Origin: Allobosea sp. LC85
GTDB taxonomy: Bacteria; Pseudomonadota; Alphaproteobacteria; Rhizobiales; Beijerinckiaceae
Direction of reading: 5' to 3'
NCBI RefSeq assembly: GCF_000735605.1
Contig: NZ_JPKG01000033.1
Location: forward strand, 124,001 to 188,000
Length of the DNA stretch: 64,000 nucleotides
In this document: in pieces, positions 1 to 7,655 of the stretch
Numbering within the stretch: position 1 is the stretch's first letter
Layout: the number at the start of each line of letters is the position of its first letter
Notes under the pieces: model-generated
The model's input: the letters and a program-made list of their open reading frames with translations, nothing else
Databases searched by the model: none
Told to the model about the DNA's origin: nothing
Position numbers and translations under genes: made by a program

Positions 1-349
1 GGCCCTCGCGGAAGCGCCGGACCGCCTTCGGCACCAGCGACGAGCCGAGCGCCGACAGCGAGCCGACCCGCAATTGCCCGGAGCCATGGTCGCGGATCCG
101 TGCCGCGGCTGCTCTCAGCGTATCCATGCCGCGAAACGAGGCTTCGACCTGCGCATAGAACAGCCTGGCCTCGGGCGTCGGGATGATGCGGTTGCGCACC
201 CGGTCGAACAGCAGGAAACCGACCGAGCGCTCCAGTTCGGCGATGGTGCGGCTGACCGCCGGCTGCGTGATGCCGAGCAGCTCGGCTGCGCGCGAGACGG
301 TGCCGGACTTCATCACGGCGGCAAACGTCTCAAGCTGGCGATGGTTCAA
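1..349 (-). CDS. LysR-family transcriptional regulator, N-terminal part (cut by window edge)
   Basis: First 116 residues of a LysR-type regulator; the effector-binding domain lies beyond the left edge. The reverse strand opens with TTG at 349 (MNHRQLETFAAVMKSGTVS), about nine bases after a GAGG ribosome site. A nearby ATG in another frame meets a stop two codons later, so TTG is the likely start. The winged helix-turn-helix is canonical (ITQPAVSRTIAELE, residues about 26-39), followed by the linker helix (LFDRVRNRIIPTPEA). The N-terminus resembles the OccR/NocR (opine) subgroup, but ligand and targets cannot be told. It is transcribed away from the response regulator at 690 across a 340-base spacer. 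Confidence 0.85.
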   Translation of the reverse strand, partial: MNHRQLETFAAVMKSGTVSRAAELLGITQPAVSRTIAELERSVGFLLFDRVRNRIIPTPEARLFYAQVEASFRGMDTLRAAAARIRDHGSGQLRVGSLSALGSSLVPKAVRRFREG

Positions 350-689
350 GTCATGGCACCTCGGCAGGGGGGCTGCAGATTACACCGGCCCCGGCCCTTG
401 GCGAGGCGCGTTCGAACGCCAGCCTCCCGGTGATGAGGTGGGCTATGGCGATCGGCCGTGGACGCCTTGCCCCCGAGAGAGGCGTCGGCTGCGGCATGTG
501 TCGCCGATTGTCTGTGTGTCCGATGCGGATAACAAGATCATAATCAGATCAAGAAATAGCTGTACAATCCTGCGTATGTAGCGCCTCACTCTCGGGCATT
601 TTTACGTTTATAGGAGGCATGAATTCTTATGTTGTTTTTTTAATCACGGAGCATGGCCGGGTTGAATATTCAATTGGGAAGGTCTGTCC
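350..689. promoter_or_regulatory. Divergent intergenic region, AT-rich in its right half
   Basis: This 340-base spacer separates the leftward LysR gene from the rightward response regulator. From about 520 to 680 it is much richer in A and T than the rest of the window (runs such as tgttttttta), as expected for promoter DNA. I see no convincing sigma-70 or EcfG box and no open frame with coding character. Confidence 0.45.
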
Positions 690-1337
690 GTGAAAATGAT
701 TTCAGTTGCAATTCTCGACGATCACCCGCTTCTGGTCGAGGGGATCGCGGCCCTGCTGCAGCGGAGGGGTGGTTTCGCACTTGTGGCATCGGGATCCTCG
801 GCGGACCGGATTCTCGCCATTGCCGAGAGCGATCGGCCTGACTGCATGATTGTCGATCTCAGCATGCCCGGTGACGTGCTTGCGGCGATGGCTGCGGCCA
901 CCAGGGTGGTCCCTGACATGAAACTCGTTGTCTTCACGGCGTCGAGCAATGCGGATGACGCTCTTCAGGCACTCGATGCTGGTGCCTGTGCCTATGTCCT
1001 GAAGGGCACTCCGGTGGACGACCTCTTCGAGGCGATCGCCAGTGCGCGACGCGGCGAGACCTATCTGACGCCATCGATCGCGATCAAGGTGATCGGCGCC
1101 TTGCAGCGTGCGGCCGGCGAAAAGCGCACTGCGCCAAGGTCCCGGCTCAGCCATCGGGAAGATCAGATTATGAGATTGCTCCTGTGCGGAAAGAAAAATC
1201 GCGAAATCGCCAATGCTCTCTTGCTGAGCGAGAAGACGATCAAGGGCTATATGTCGAACCTGATGGAAAAACTGGGGGCTCGCAACCGCGTCGAGGCCGT
1301 GCTTGAAGCCCAGAAGCTGGCGCCCACGCGTGCATAA
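690..1337 (+). CDS. NarL/FixJ-type response regulator (orphan)
   Basis: A 215-residue two-component response regulator. The receiver domain (residues 3-122) has the acidic pair D10/D11, the phospho-acceptor D56 (MIVDLSMP), T84 and K105 (YVLKGTP). The LuxR-type DNA-binding domain (about 153-210) reads LSHREDQIMRLLLCGKKNREI. GTG at 690 is preferred over ATG at 696 because GGGAAGG lies seven to eight bases upstream. It should bind DNA as a phosphorylated dimer. No histidine kinase gene is nearby, so its signal is unknown. A small secreted protein follows 38 bases downstream and may share its transcript. Family assignment is firm; the target genes are not known. Confidence 0.93.
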   Translation: MKMISVAILDDHPLLVEGIAALLQRRGGFALVASGSSADRILAIAESDRPDCMIVDLSMPGDVLAAMAAATRVVPDMKLVVFTASSNADDALQALDAGACAYVLKGTPVDDLFEAIASARRGETYLTPSIAIKVIGALQRAAGEKRTAPRSRLSHREDQIMRLLLCGKKNREIANALLLSEKTIKGYMSNLMEKLGARNRVEAVLEAQKLAPTRA

Positions 1338-1375
1338 GGGGCGCGCTCATCGGCGACCGGATGGAAGGAAGCCCG

Positions 1376-1750
1376 ATGCACATGATCCCGATCGTGGCGG
1401 CGGTTTCCGCTCTGGCGCTTTCCGGCGCCGCCAATGCTCAGGCTCCGTCCGGAGAAGCAACGGCTGACCGGGAGATCGGGCTCAATCCGGAGACCTCTTC
1501 GGGCCTCTTGAAGAATCGATCCGTGATCGTGGTCGATATCGGGGCATTGCCGAAGGCGGAGCGGCTACGTGTCAATCAGATTGTCGCAGCACGCGGCGAA
1601 AGCGAGCTTCAGAAGCTCCGGACGGCGATTGATGCAGCACCGTTCCTCGCCTTTGCTCTCCGGGCGCAGGGAGTGTCTTCGCTACAGGTGCTCCTCGCCG
1701 AGACCGGTGCCTATGGGCGGCTCACGTTCATCACCAGGAAGAAGATCTGA
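1376..1750 (+). CDS. Small secreted protein of unknown function
   Basis: A 124-residue protein with an obvious Sec signal peptide (MHMIPIVAAVSALALSGAA, cleavage near ANAQA). The mature part is about 100 residues, hydrophilic and cysteine-free, with no domain I recognise. ATG at 1376 is chosen over the in-frame ATG at 1361 because GGAAGGA lies five bases before it and the signal peptide then begins at once. It follows the response regulator closely on the same strand, so an operon is likely. Codon use matches its neighbours. A periplasmic role is inferred from the signal peptide alone. Confidence 0.7.
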   Translation: MHMIPIVAAVSALALSGAANAQAPSGEATADREIGLNPETSSGLLKNRSVIVVDIGALPKAERLRVNQIVAARGESELQKLRTAIDAAPFLAFALRAQGVSSLQVLLAETGAYGRLTFITRKKI

Positions 1751-1889
1751 TGGCGATTTGGGTCAGCTCTTCGGCGCCCTGGGGCCGCGCCGGCGGCTGT
1801 ATTCGGCGCTGCGGACCTTATACGCCCTGACCGTCATCCCCATATCTCCGCTACCGGCACAGCTCGCAACCGACCGGCCGGAGGCGTTC

Positions 1890-2144
1890 ATGGACATCGT
1901 CGTCACGCAACTCGAACGCAGCGTCTGGGAGATGAAGGACCTGCTCGGTCGGAACTTCGGAACGATTGTCGCCGGACAGGATGAAGACTACTGGATCGGC
2001 CCTCAGCACCTGGGTGCGCTGGCGCTCCCCTTGATCCGATTTGGCCCCTACGCCTCGCTGGGCGCCGTGATGACCGCGATCCAGGCCTATATGCGCGATG
2101 AGGGCGGCGACAGGAATCAACAGACGAGCTTCAATCCGCTGTGA
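1890..2144 (+). CDS. Hypothetical protein, 84 residues
   Basis: A short frame with strongly G/C-ending codons and normal amino-acid composition (MDIVVTQLERSVWEMKDLLG at the start). No signal peptide, membrane span or known motif is visible. The frame stays open further upstream, overlapping the secreted protein in another frame, so the start is uncertain; ATG at 1890 is the first good candidate after that gene ends. It could be the third gene of the response-regulator operon. Function unknown. Confidence 0.45.
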   Translation: MDIVVTQLERSVWEMKDLLGRNFGTIVAGQDEDYWIGPQHLGALALPLIRFGPYASLGAVMTAIQAYMRDEGGDRNQQTSFNPL

Positions 2145-2588
2145 AGCCCTGATCTCGTCACGGTGCGCGCTTCAGCCTGTCGGCAAGCCGCCCCCCAGGC
2201 TGGCCAAGATGACGCGGACCAGCTGCTTGCTTAATCCGCCATTTAAGCGCCCAGTGAATCTGCCGTCTCGCTTCGGATCGAACTGAGACGAGCCTTGAGG
2301 CCGACCCTGTCTCGGCTCCGCTCAATTCCAGTCGAGTACGGCAAGGGCCAGCCCTTTGGTGCGAAATTGCACCATGTCCGACGCCGTTGGGATGACGTCG
2401 CCAACGGCTGTTGGCGCCTGCGAATGCGATCGCGCCTTCGACCGGCTTCGAAAGCAGCCGGCCGGTTCGGCAACCTGATCCTGGCCTCCGGACTATCTTT
2501 CGCAAGGTCAGCCCTGGTCCCAGCCTCAGTCTCGGCCTCAACCTGTCCTCGGATTGGTCTGAACCGGCAACAATCGATGGAGCCCACC
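2145..2588. other. Intergenic stretch without a convincing gene
   Basis: About 440 bases with several overlapping open frames on both strands. All are rich in Arg, Pro and Ser, as expected from out-of-frame reading of GC-rich DNA. I see no hairpin terminator or repeat that I can defend. It may hold the promoter of the 44-residue membrane protein that follows. Confidence 0.4.
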
Positions 2589-2723
2589 ATGACAAGTATC
2601 TGGCCGAGCATGGACAATTGCCGAGCCCTTGGGCTGTGGATGGCGCCGCGCTACGCCGCCTGGGGCGCTGTTATCACGCTTGCCGCTGCCTTCACGCTGA
2701 TTGCAGCGGTGGTGATCCATTGA
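2589..2723 (+). CDS. Putative 44-residue single-span membrane protein
   Basis: ATG at 2589 follows a weak purine-rich ribosome site (gatggag). The product has a short hydrophilic start and one strong hydrophobic helix (AWGAVITLAAAFTLIAAVV, residues about 24-42), ending just after it. Many small stress-related membrane proteins look like this, but I recognise no family. The frame is open further upstream; the start is chosen by composition. It converges with the serine hydrolase at 2830. Confidence 0.4.
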   Translation: MTSIWPSMDNCRALGLWMAPRYAAWGAVITLAAAFTLIAAVVIH

Positions 2724-2829
2724 GCCGCCATCCCCGTCGGGATGCCCGCGTCTCGTTGGTATGGTGATCTGGTTGCATGCTGGGGAAGCGATCGGCTGAG
2801 TTAGCCGAGGCCGTTGCGCCCCTGCCGCC

Positions 2830-3975
2830 TCACAAGGCGCGGGCAAGCGCGGCGAAGAAGGCGTCGTCTTTGATCTCGAGGCGCTGGCGATAGCTCGGCT
2901 TCGAGCGTGCGCTCAGCACCACGACGACCAGGCGCTTGTGCGGGTTGATGTGGATGTATTGGCCATAGATGCCCTCGGCCTGGAAGGTGCCTTTGAGCGC
3001 GGGATCGTCGAGGACGGGGATCCACCACATATAGCCATAGGGGACGAGCGTCTCGCCGATCAGGAAGGGCGAGCCCGCTTCGCCGGTCCAGCCTTCGGGC
3101 AGCAGGGTCTCGCCGCCGATCCGCCCGCCATCCAGCACGAACTGCCCGAAGCGCGCATAATCGCGCATGGTCGCGTGCATGCCGCTGCCCGACACGGTCA
3201 TTCCGTCGGGGCTTTCCGACCACCAGGTCGCGTCGGCTTCCGCGCCCATGCGCGACCACAGCCGGGTGGAGAGATAGTCGGCGAGGTTCGTGCCGGTCGC
3301 GCCTTCCATGACCGCGCTGACGAGGTAGGACTCGCCGGTATTATAGGTCCAGGACTGCCCCGGCGCCGTCGCGGCGGGCAGGGTGGCCATATGCCGGGCG
3401 ATGCCGCCTTTCTGCCACTGCGTCTGGATCTCCAGCAGCTGCCTGCGGTCGGAGGTCGGGTCGGTATAGGCCTCGCGCCAGCGGATGCCGGACACCATGC
3501 GCAGCAGCTGCCGGATCGAGACCTGCGCATAGACGCCGCCGAGCGGCGCATAGCGCGTCACCGGGTCGTCGAGGCTCTCGATGGCGCCCTCGCGCAGCGC
3601 GATGCCGACCAGCGTCGCTGCGACCGATTTGGCGAGCGAGCAGGAATTCCACATCGTCTGCGGGCCGATACCCAGCGAATAGCTCTCCTCGACTACCGCG
3701 CCATCGCGCAGCACCATCAGGCCGGCGACGCGGTTGACCGAGAGATAGTCATAGAGGTCGAAGCTCGTCCCGTGGTCCTGGATGGCGAGCGGCGGCAAGG
3801 CCTGGCCGGATCGCTCCAACACGGACGGCATCGGCGCGCGTGCGATGGTTCGCGAGGGAAACCAGCCGCCATCGGTCGACATCGTCGCGACCATCTCGTC
3901 GGGCAGCAGCGTGCCGTCATAGAAGCGCTCGATCCGAGCGCGGGTGGAGCTGTCCATGCTCATCGCCTTATCCAA
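2830..3975 (-). CDS. Serine hydrolase, class C beta-lactamase/EstB-like family
   Basis: A 381-residue penicillin-binding-protein-like serine hydrolase. The catalytic SxxK motif is S113-L-A-K116 (MWNSCSLAKS), as expected near residue 110. The second motif is Y211-N-T in WTYNTGES, and the third (Lys/His-x-Gly) position is occupied by GIYGQ near residue 337. No signal peptide is seen, so a cytoplasmic enzyme acting on esters, amides or D-amino-acid peptides is more likely than an antibiotic resistance enzyme; relatives include EstB esterases, 6-aminohexanoate-dimer hydrolase and D-aminopeptidases. It is the last gene of the leftward operon RidA, FAD oxidase, aldehyde dehydrogenase remnant, hydrolase, starting 33 bases after the remnant ends. 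The substrate is inferred from context only. Confidence 0.88.
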   Translation of the reverse strand: MDKAMSMDSSTRARIERFYDGTLLPDEMVATMSTDGGWFPSRTIARAPMPSVLERSGQALPPLAIQDHGTSFDLYDYLSVNRVAGLMVLRDGAVVEESYSLGIGPQTMWNSCSLAKSVAATLVGIALREGAIESLDDPVTRYAPLGGVYAQVSIRQLLRMVSGIRWREAYTDPTSDRRQLLEIQTQWQKGGIARHMATLPAATAPGQSWTYNTGESYLVSAVMEGATGTNLADYLSTRLWSRMGAEADATWWSESPDGMTVSGSGMHATMRDYARFGQFVLDGGRIGGETLLPEGWTGEAGSPFLIGETLVPYGYMWWIPVLDDPALKGTFQAEGIYGQYIHINPHKRLVVVVLSARSKPSYRQRLEIKDDAFFAALARAL

Positions 3976-4008
3976 TGTCTGATCGGGCCTGTCTCATATG
4001 CCGAGGCA

Positions 4009-4410
4009 TCAGCCCTGGCGTGCCGGCGCGCTGATGCTGATCCAGGTCGTCTTCGTCTGCAGGTACTGCCCCATCGCTTCCAGGCCCTTGTCGCGTGCGA
4101 GCGAGCCCGAGCGCTTATAGCCGCCGAACGGCGTCTTGAGATCGCCTTCGGTGAAGCCGTTGATCGCAACCGTGCCGCAGGCCAGCCGCCGGGACATAAA
4201 CAGCGCCCGGTCGAGGTCCCTTGTGTAGAGCGTCGCATGCAGCCCGTAATCGCTGTCATTCGCCACCGCCAGCTCGTCCGTCGCCGGATTGACGGAGTCC
4301 AGGAGCTTTCCATCGGCCGTGCCGGCCAGCCTGCCGTCGATGAAGGCCCCGGCGGGTAGCGCCAGCGTCCCGGCGATGGCCCGGTAATCGGCCGCGTTCT
4401 CAAAACTCAT
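4009..4410 (-). pseudogene. Aldehyde dehydrogenase with large in-frame internal deletion
   Basis: An open frame of 133 residues that joins the two ends of a roughly 490-residue PuuC-type aldehyde dehydrogenase. The start (GAFIDGRLAG...LLDSVNPATDE) is the normal N-terminus; it runs straight into a normal C-terminus (ANDSDYGLHATLYT, then GTVAINGFTEGD, TPFGGYKRSG and a final WISI). The NAD-binding fold, the general-base glutamate and the catalytic cysteine loop are missing, so it cannot be an active enzyme. The junction is near 4265-4275. ATG at 4410 follows GGGATG; a TTG at 4434 overlapping the oxidase stop is the alternative start. No stop codon interrupts it, suggesting a recent deletion or selection to keep the operon readable. 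Confidence 0.85.
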
Positions 4411-4430
4411 GACGACATCCCGGATGAGGC

Positions 4431-5798
4431 TCAAAGGGGGGCGTGCGGGCGCGAATAGGTGCCGCGCGCGAAACGGTCGAAGCGCAGCGGCGCGAGGATC
4501 GCGGCAGGGGCGGCGCCGCTGGCGAAACTGGCGACATGGCGCCCGACGGCCGGGCCGAGGCCAAAGCCGTGCCCGGAGAAGCCGGTCGCGACGATCAGCC
4601 CGGCGATCTCGGCAGGGCTGTCCAGGACCGGCAGCGCGTCCGGCATCACGTCGATCTGGCCGGCCCAGGATTTCACGATCTCGATGCCGTCCGCCCCCTC
4701 GAAAAGCTGCCTGACGCTCTCGCCGGTCTTGGCCGCCCGCGCCTCATTGGCCGGGATGCGCGGGCGCCGGCGCGCCACCGGCCGCTCGCGCTTCGGCACC
4801 GAGAGGCGCTCATGCAGGTCATCGAGGAGCGGCCGCCCGAGCCTGAAGGCGAAACCGCTGCGGTAGCGCAGCAGCTCGGGCAGGAAGAAGCGCGAGGCCC
4901 GGAAGGAATCGAGCGAGAGATCGATATCGGAGCTTGAATCGGCTGCGATGATGCAGGAGCCGTCGGCGCGCTGCCGCAGCCCGATGCCAAAGCCGCAGAA
5001 ACAGGCTTCGCTGAGCGCCGGCAGCGGGGCGGTGAGCGAGACCGTGCTGCGCACGCCCTGCTGCGGCAGGACGAGACCGAGCGGCGCGAGCAGGCGGTGG
5101 CTTTGCAGGCCGGCGGCGCAGACCACGGTGCCGCAGCGGATCAGCCCATGTTCGGTGACGACGCCGCTGACGCGGCCGCCGGCGACCTCGATGGCGAGCG
5201 CCCCGCAATCGTCGAGCACGCGGACGCCGCGCCGCATCGCCGCCCGGGCGAAGGCCGTGGTTGCGAGCGCGGGCTCGGCCTGGCCGTCCGAGGGGGTGTG
5301 CAGCGCGCCGGGCGCCTGGCCGCGCAGCGCCGGCATCAGGCTTGCCAGCTCAGGGCGAGACAGCATCCGGGCATCGACGGCGATGTCGCGCGTGACCTGG
5401 TGCCAATGCGCGAAGCTCTGCAGCTCCGCGTCGGTCTCGGCCACGAAGATGCAGCCGGTCCGGCGCCAGCCGATCGGCTGGCCGAGCTCCTGTTCCAGCG
5501 AGGGCCAAATCGAGAGCGCCTCGAGCGCCAGCGGCAATTCGAGCGGGTCGCGATATTGCGTCCGCACGAAGCCCCAGTTGCGGCCGGATTGCTGGGACGA
5601 GACTTTGTCGCGCTCGATCAGGATGGTGTCGAGCCCGGCACCGGCGAGATAATAGGCCGATGCCGCCCCCATGATGCCGCCGCCGATGACGACGACATCG
5701 GCCTGGCGCGGCAGGGCGACCGGCTCGGCGCCGAGCTGCGCGACGACATCGTCGGGGGCGTGCGGGAACAGGCTAAGCGCGGACATCGAGGATGGCAT
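4431..5798 (-). CDS. FAD-dependent amino-acid oxidase (DAO/DadA family)
   Basis: A 455-residue flavoprotein of the D-amino-acid oxidase/glycine-sarcosine oxidase family. The N-terminal Rossmann dinucleotide motif is G39-G-G-I-M-G44 with the ribose-binding E62 (ILIERD), followed by the FAD-proximal SGRNWGFVRTQ segment at about 71-81. The C-terminus has the second FAD-contacting stretch IVATGFSGHGFGLGPAVG. The reaction is probably oxidation of an amine to an imine with FAD; electrons go to oxygen or a quinone. The overlapping upstream RidA gene (26 shared bases) fits, since RidA hydrolyses the imine product. The downstream partner was once an aldehyde dehydrogenase, consistent with amine or amino-acid breakdown. 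An alternative start is ATG at 5786. The exact substrate is not readable. Confidence 0.88.
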   Translation of the reverse strand: MPSSMSALSLFPHAPDDVVAQLGAEPVALPRQADVVVIGGGIMGAASAYYLAGAGLDTILIERDKVSSQQSGRNWGFVRTQYRDPLELPLALEALSIWPSLEQELGQPIGWRRTGCIFVAETDAELQSFAHWHQVTRDIAVDARMLSRPELASLMPALRGQAPGALHTPSDGQAEPALATTAFARAAMRRGVRVLDDCGALAIEVAGGRVSGVVTEHGLIRCGTVVCAAGLQSHRLLAPLGLVLPQQGVRSTVSLTAPLPALSEACFCGFGIGLRQRADGSCIIAADSSSDIDLSLDSFRASRFFLPELLRYRSGFAFRLGRPLLDDLHERLSVPKRERPVARRRPRIPANEARAAKTGESVRQLFEGADGIEIVKSWAGQIDVMPDALPVLDSPAEIAGLIVATGFSGHGFGLGPAVGRHVASFASGAAPAAILAPLRFDRFARGTYSRPHAPL

Positions 5799-6186
5799 CC
5801 ATGTCCATCTCGACGAGGATTTCCGGATCGAACAGCCCGGCCTCGACCGTCGTGCAGGCCGGGTTCACACCCCGGAAAGTCTCGGCGAAGACGGCCATGA
5901 TCTCTTCGTGATGCGCCGCCTGCGACAGATACATCCGCACCCGCACGACATCGGCGAGCGTCGCGCCGGCCTGGGAGAAGGCGGCCGAGGCATTGCGGAA
6001 GAGCTGCAGGGTCTGTTCGCGCGCCCCCTTCGCCAGCGTGCTCGAGGCATAGTTATAGCCCGTCGTACCCGACAGCATGACATGGGGGCCGACGACCACG
6101 GCCCGGCTGTAGCTATAGGTCTCTTCGAATTCGCTGCCCGAGGAAATCAGGCGCCGGCCGCCCGCTGATGGTCTGGTGTCGCTCAT
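5773..6186 (-). CDS. RidA/YjgF/UK114 family imine deaminase
   Basis: A 137-residue RidA-superfamily protein, the usual length. Characteristic pieces are VGPHVMLSGTTG near residue 32, the aromatic/Ser-rich first strand (YSYSRAVVVG), the central helix and VVRVRMYLSQ, and a C-terminal VEMDMDAILDV in place of the usual IEADAVAV stretch. I do not see a clear version of the substrate-binding arginine of true RidA enzymes (usually CPARSTVQV-like); here the segment is NPACTTVEAGLF, so it belongs to an Rid subgroup of uncertain activity. It heads the leftward operon and overlaps the FAD oxidase by 26 bases, fitting a role on imines released by that enzyme. Confidence 0.88.
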   Translation of the reverse strand: MSDTRPSAGGRRLISSGSEFEETYSYSRAVVVGPHVMLSGTTGYNYASSTLAKGAREQTLQLFRNASAAFSQAGATLADVVRVRMYLSQAAHHEEIMAVFAETFRGVNPACTTVEAGLFDPEILVEMDMDAILDVRA

Positions 6187-6232
6187 GATCGCTTTCGCAT
6201 GACGTTGCCTTGCGCCATGAGGGAGCGCAGCG

Positions 6233-6385
6233 ACGGGCGCCTTGTCGATTTCAATTATTGGAGGCGGAGGGCCAGGAATTGCGCCCAGACATTCGGCCCA
6301 GGAATTCGCGCCAGCAATACGGGCCAGGCTGGTCGCAGTTTTTCAGCCCTCGACTTCCAATTATTGAAATCGACAAGGCGCCCGT
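6233..6385. repeat. 30-base inverted repeat between divergent operons, with direct repeats inside
   Basis: Left arm 6233-6262 and right arm 6356-6385 are inverted copies over 30 bases with a single mismatch, separated by 93 bases. The core shared sequence is gaaatcgacaaggcgcccg. Between the arms are two near-identical direct copies of about 19 bases (6270-6288 and 6295-6314, core ccaggaatt). The element fills the space between the leftward RidA operon and the rightward oxidase/transport operon, the expected place for operators of the LysR regulator at 11264. It could equally be a small degenerate mobile element. A partial copy of the arm core (aattgaaatcgac) recurs at 12228-12240. Confidence 0.8.
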
Positions 6386-6455
6386 CCCGGTGCCCTCCTT
6401 CAGATCAGCGCAACCGGTCGGCGGTTGCGAGGCAGTGCAGGGAAGCGTTCGGCCG

Positions 6456-7592
6456 ATGCAGGTTGACGTCATCATCATCGGCGGCGGGATTGCGGGCGCT
6501 TCGGCCGCCTATTTCCTCTCAGGCCATGGCTCGGTCGCCCTGATCGAGCGTGAGGAGCATTTCAGCTATCACAGCTCCGGCCGCACCGCGGCTCAGTTCA
6601 CCGTCGGCATCAGCGCCGCGACGATGCGGAAGATGGCGCAGGCGAGCCGCGCCTTCCTGGAGGCGCCGCCCGACGGCTTCACCGATCACCCGATCATGAC
6701 GCCGCGCGGCTGTCTGACGGTTGCGAAGGCGGGCCAGGAGGCGGCGCTCATCCGCCTGCGCGACAATCTCCACTCCGTCGGCGCCCGTGCCGAGTATCTC
6801 GGCGGCCGCGCCGCGCTCGCGCATTTCCCGGCTCTGGTCGCCGACAAGGTCGATGCCGGCGTCTATGAGCCGGACGCGATGGATATCGACGTCAATGCCT
6901 TGCTGCAGGGCTATCTGCGTGGCGCGAAGGGCAATAGTGCCTCGCTCCTGACCAGGGCCGATGTCCAGTCGATCCGCCGGGAGGGCGAGTTCTGGAGCGT
7001 GCGCCTGGGCGACCGCGAGCTGCGCGCCCCGCTGCTGCTCAATGCTGCCGGCGCCTGGGTCGACGAGGTCACCCGTCTCGCCGGCCTTGGCTCCCTCGGC
7101 GTGGTGCCGCACCGGCGGACCGCCTTCACCTTTGCGCTGCAGCCCGGCTTCGATACGCGCGACTGGCCGCATGTCAGCAATGTCGGCTACGGCTGGTATG
7201 TGAAGCCGGAAACCGGCTGCCTGATGGGAAGCCTGGCTGACGCGGTGCCGACCGAGCCGGGCGATGTCTATCCCGACGACATGGATGTCGCGCAGGCGAT
7301 CGAGAATATCGAGCAGGATACGCTTCTGCGGGTCGGCCGGCCGCTCAGCCAATGGGCCGGCCTGCGCAGCTTCGTCGCCGACAAGAATCCCGTGGCCGGC
7401 ACGCGGCCGGACGCGCCGGGCTTCTACTGGCTGGCGGGGCAGGGCGGCTGCGGCATCCTGACCTCTCCGGCCATGGGGCAGGCGATCGCCGCGATCATGG
7501 CCGGCAGCAGCCTTCCGGCGAACCTTTCCGAGCTCGGCGTCACTGCAGCGGATCTTTCACCGATGCGGGATGGGCTGCAGCTAGCGGCCTGA
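6456..7592 (+). CDS. D-arginine dehydrogenase-like FAD oxidoreductase (DauA family)
   Basis: A 378-residue flavoprotein that matches, from memory, Pseudomonas D-arginine dehydrogenase along its whole length. FAD motif G9-G-G-I-A-G14 and E31; the YHSSGRTAAQFTV loop (38-50); the substrate-side HRRTAF and WAGLRSFVAD segments with conserved arginines; and a C-terminal GQGGCGILTSPAMG flavin motif. The reaction would be D-amino acid to imino acid plus FADH2, with electrons to the respiratory chain. ATG at 6456 is chosen because AGGGAAG lies about nine bases upstream and the Rossmann fold begins at residue 5; the open frame further upstream is the inverted-repeat spacer. One oddity: the loop residue that is His48 in the Pseudomonas enzyme is Gln47 here, so the specificity may differ. 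Confidence 0.88.
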   Translation: MQVDVIIIGGGIAGASAAYFLSGHGSVALIEREEHFSYHSSGRTAAQFTVGISAATMRKMAQASRAFLEAPPDGFTDHPIMTPRGCLTVAKAGQEAALIRLRDNLHSVGARAEYLGGRAALAHFPALVADKVDAGVYEPDAMDIDVNALLQGYLRGAKGNSASLLTRADVQSIRREGEFWSVRLGDRELRAPLLLNAAGAWVDEVTRLAGLGSLGVVPHRRTAFTFALQPGFDTRDWPHVSNVGYGWYVKPETGCLMGSLADAVPTEPGDVYPDDMDVAQAIENIEQDTLLRVGRPLSQWAGLRSFVADKNPVAGTRPDAPGFYWLAGQGGCGILTSPAMGQAIAAIMAGSSLPANLSELGVTAADLSPMRDGLQLAA

Positions 7593-7655
7593 AGCCAGGG
7601 CCGACGATCATTCGAGGCTGAACACAGCCCGTGGCGATAAAAGGGGATTGAAGCG

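Noticed and set aside
2938..4359. 473-codon plus-strand frame
   Set aside because: Lies opposite the serine hydrolase and aldehyde dehydrogenase remnant, which have clear motifs; it is a GC-rich shadow.
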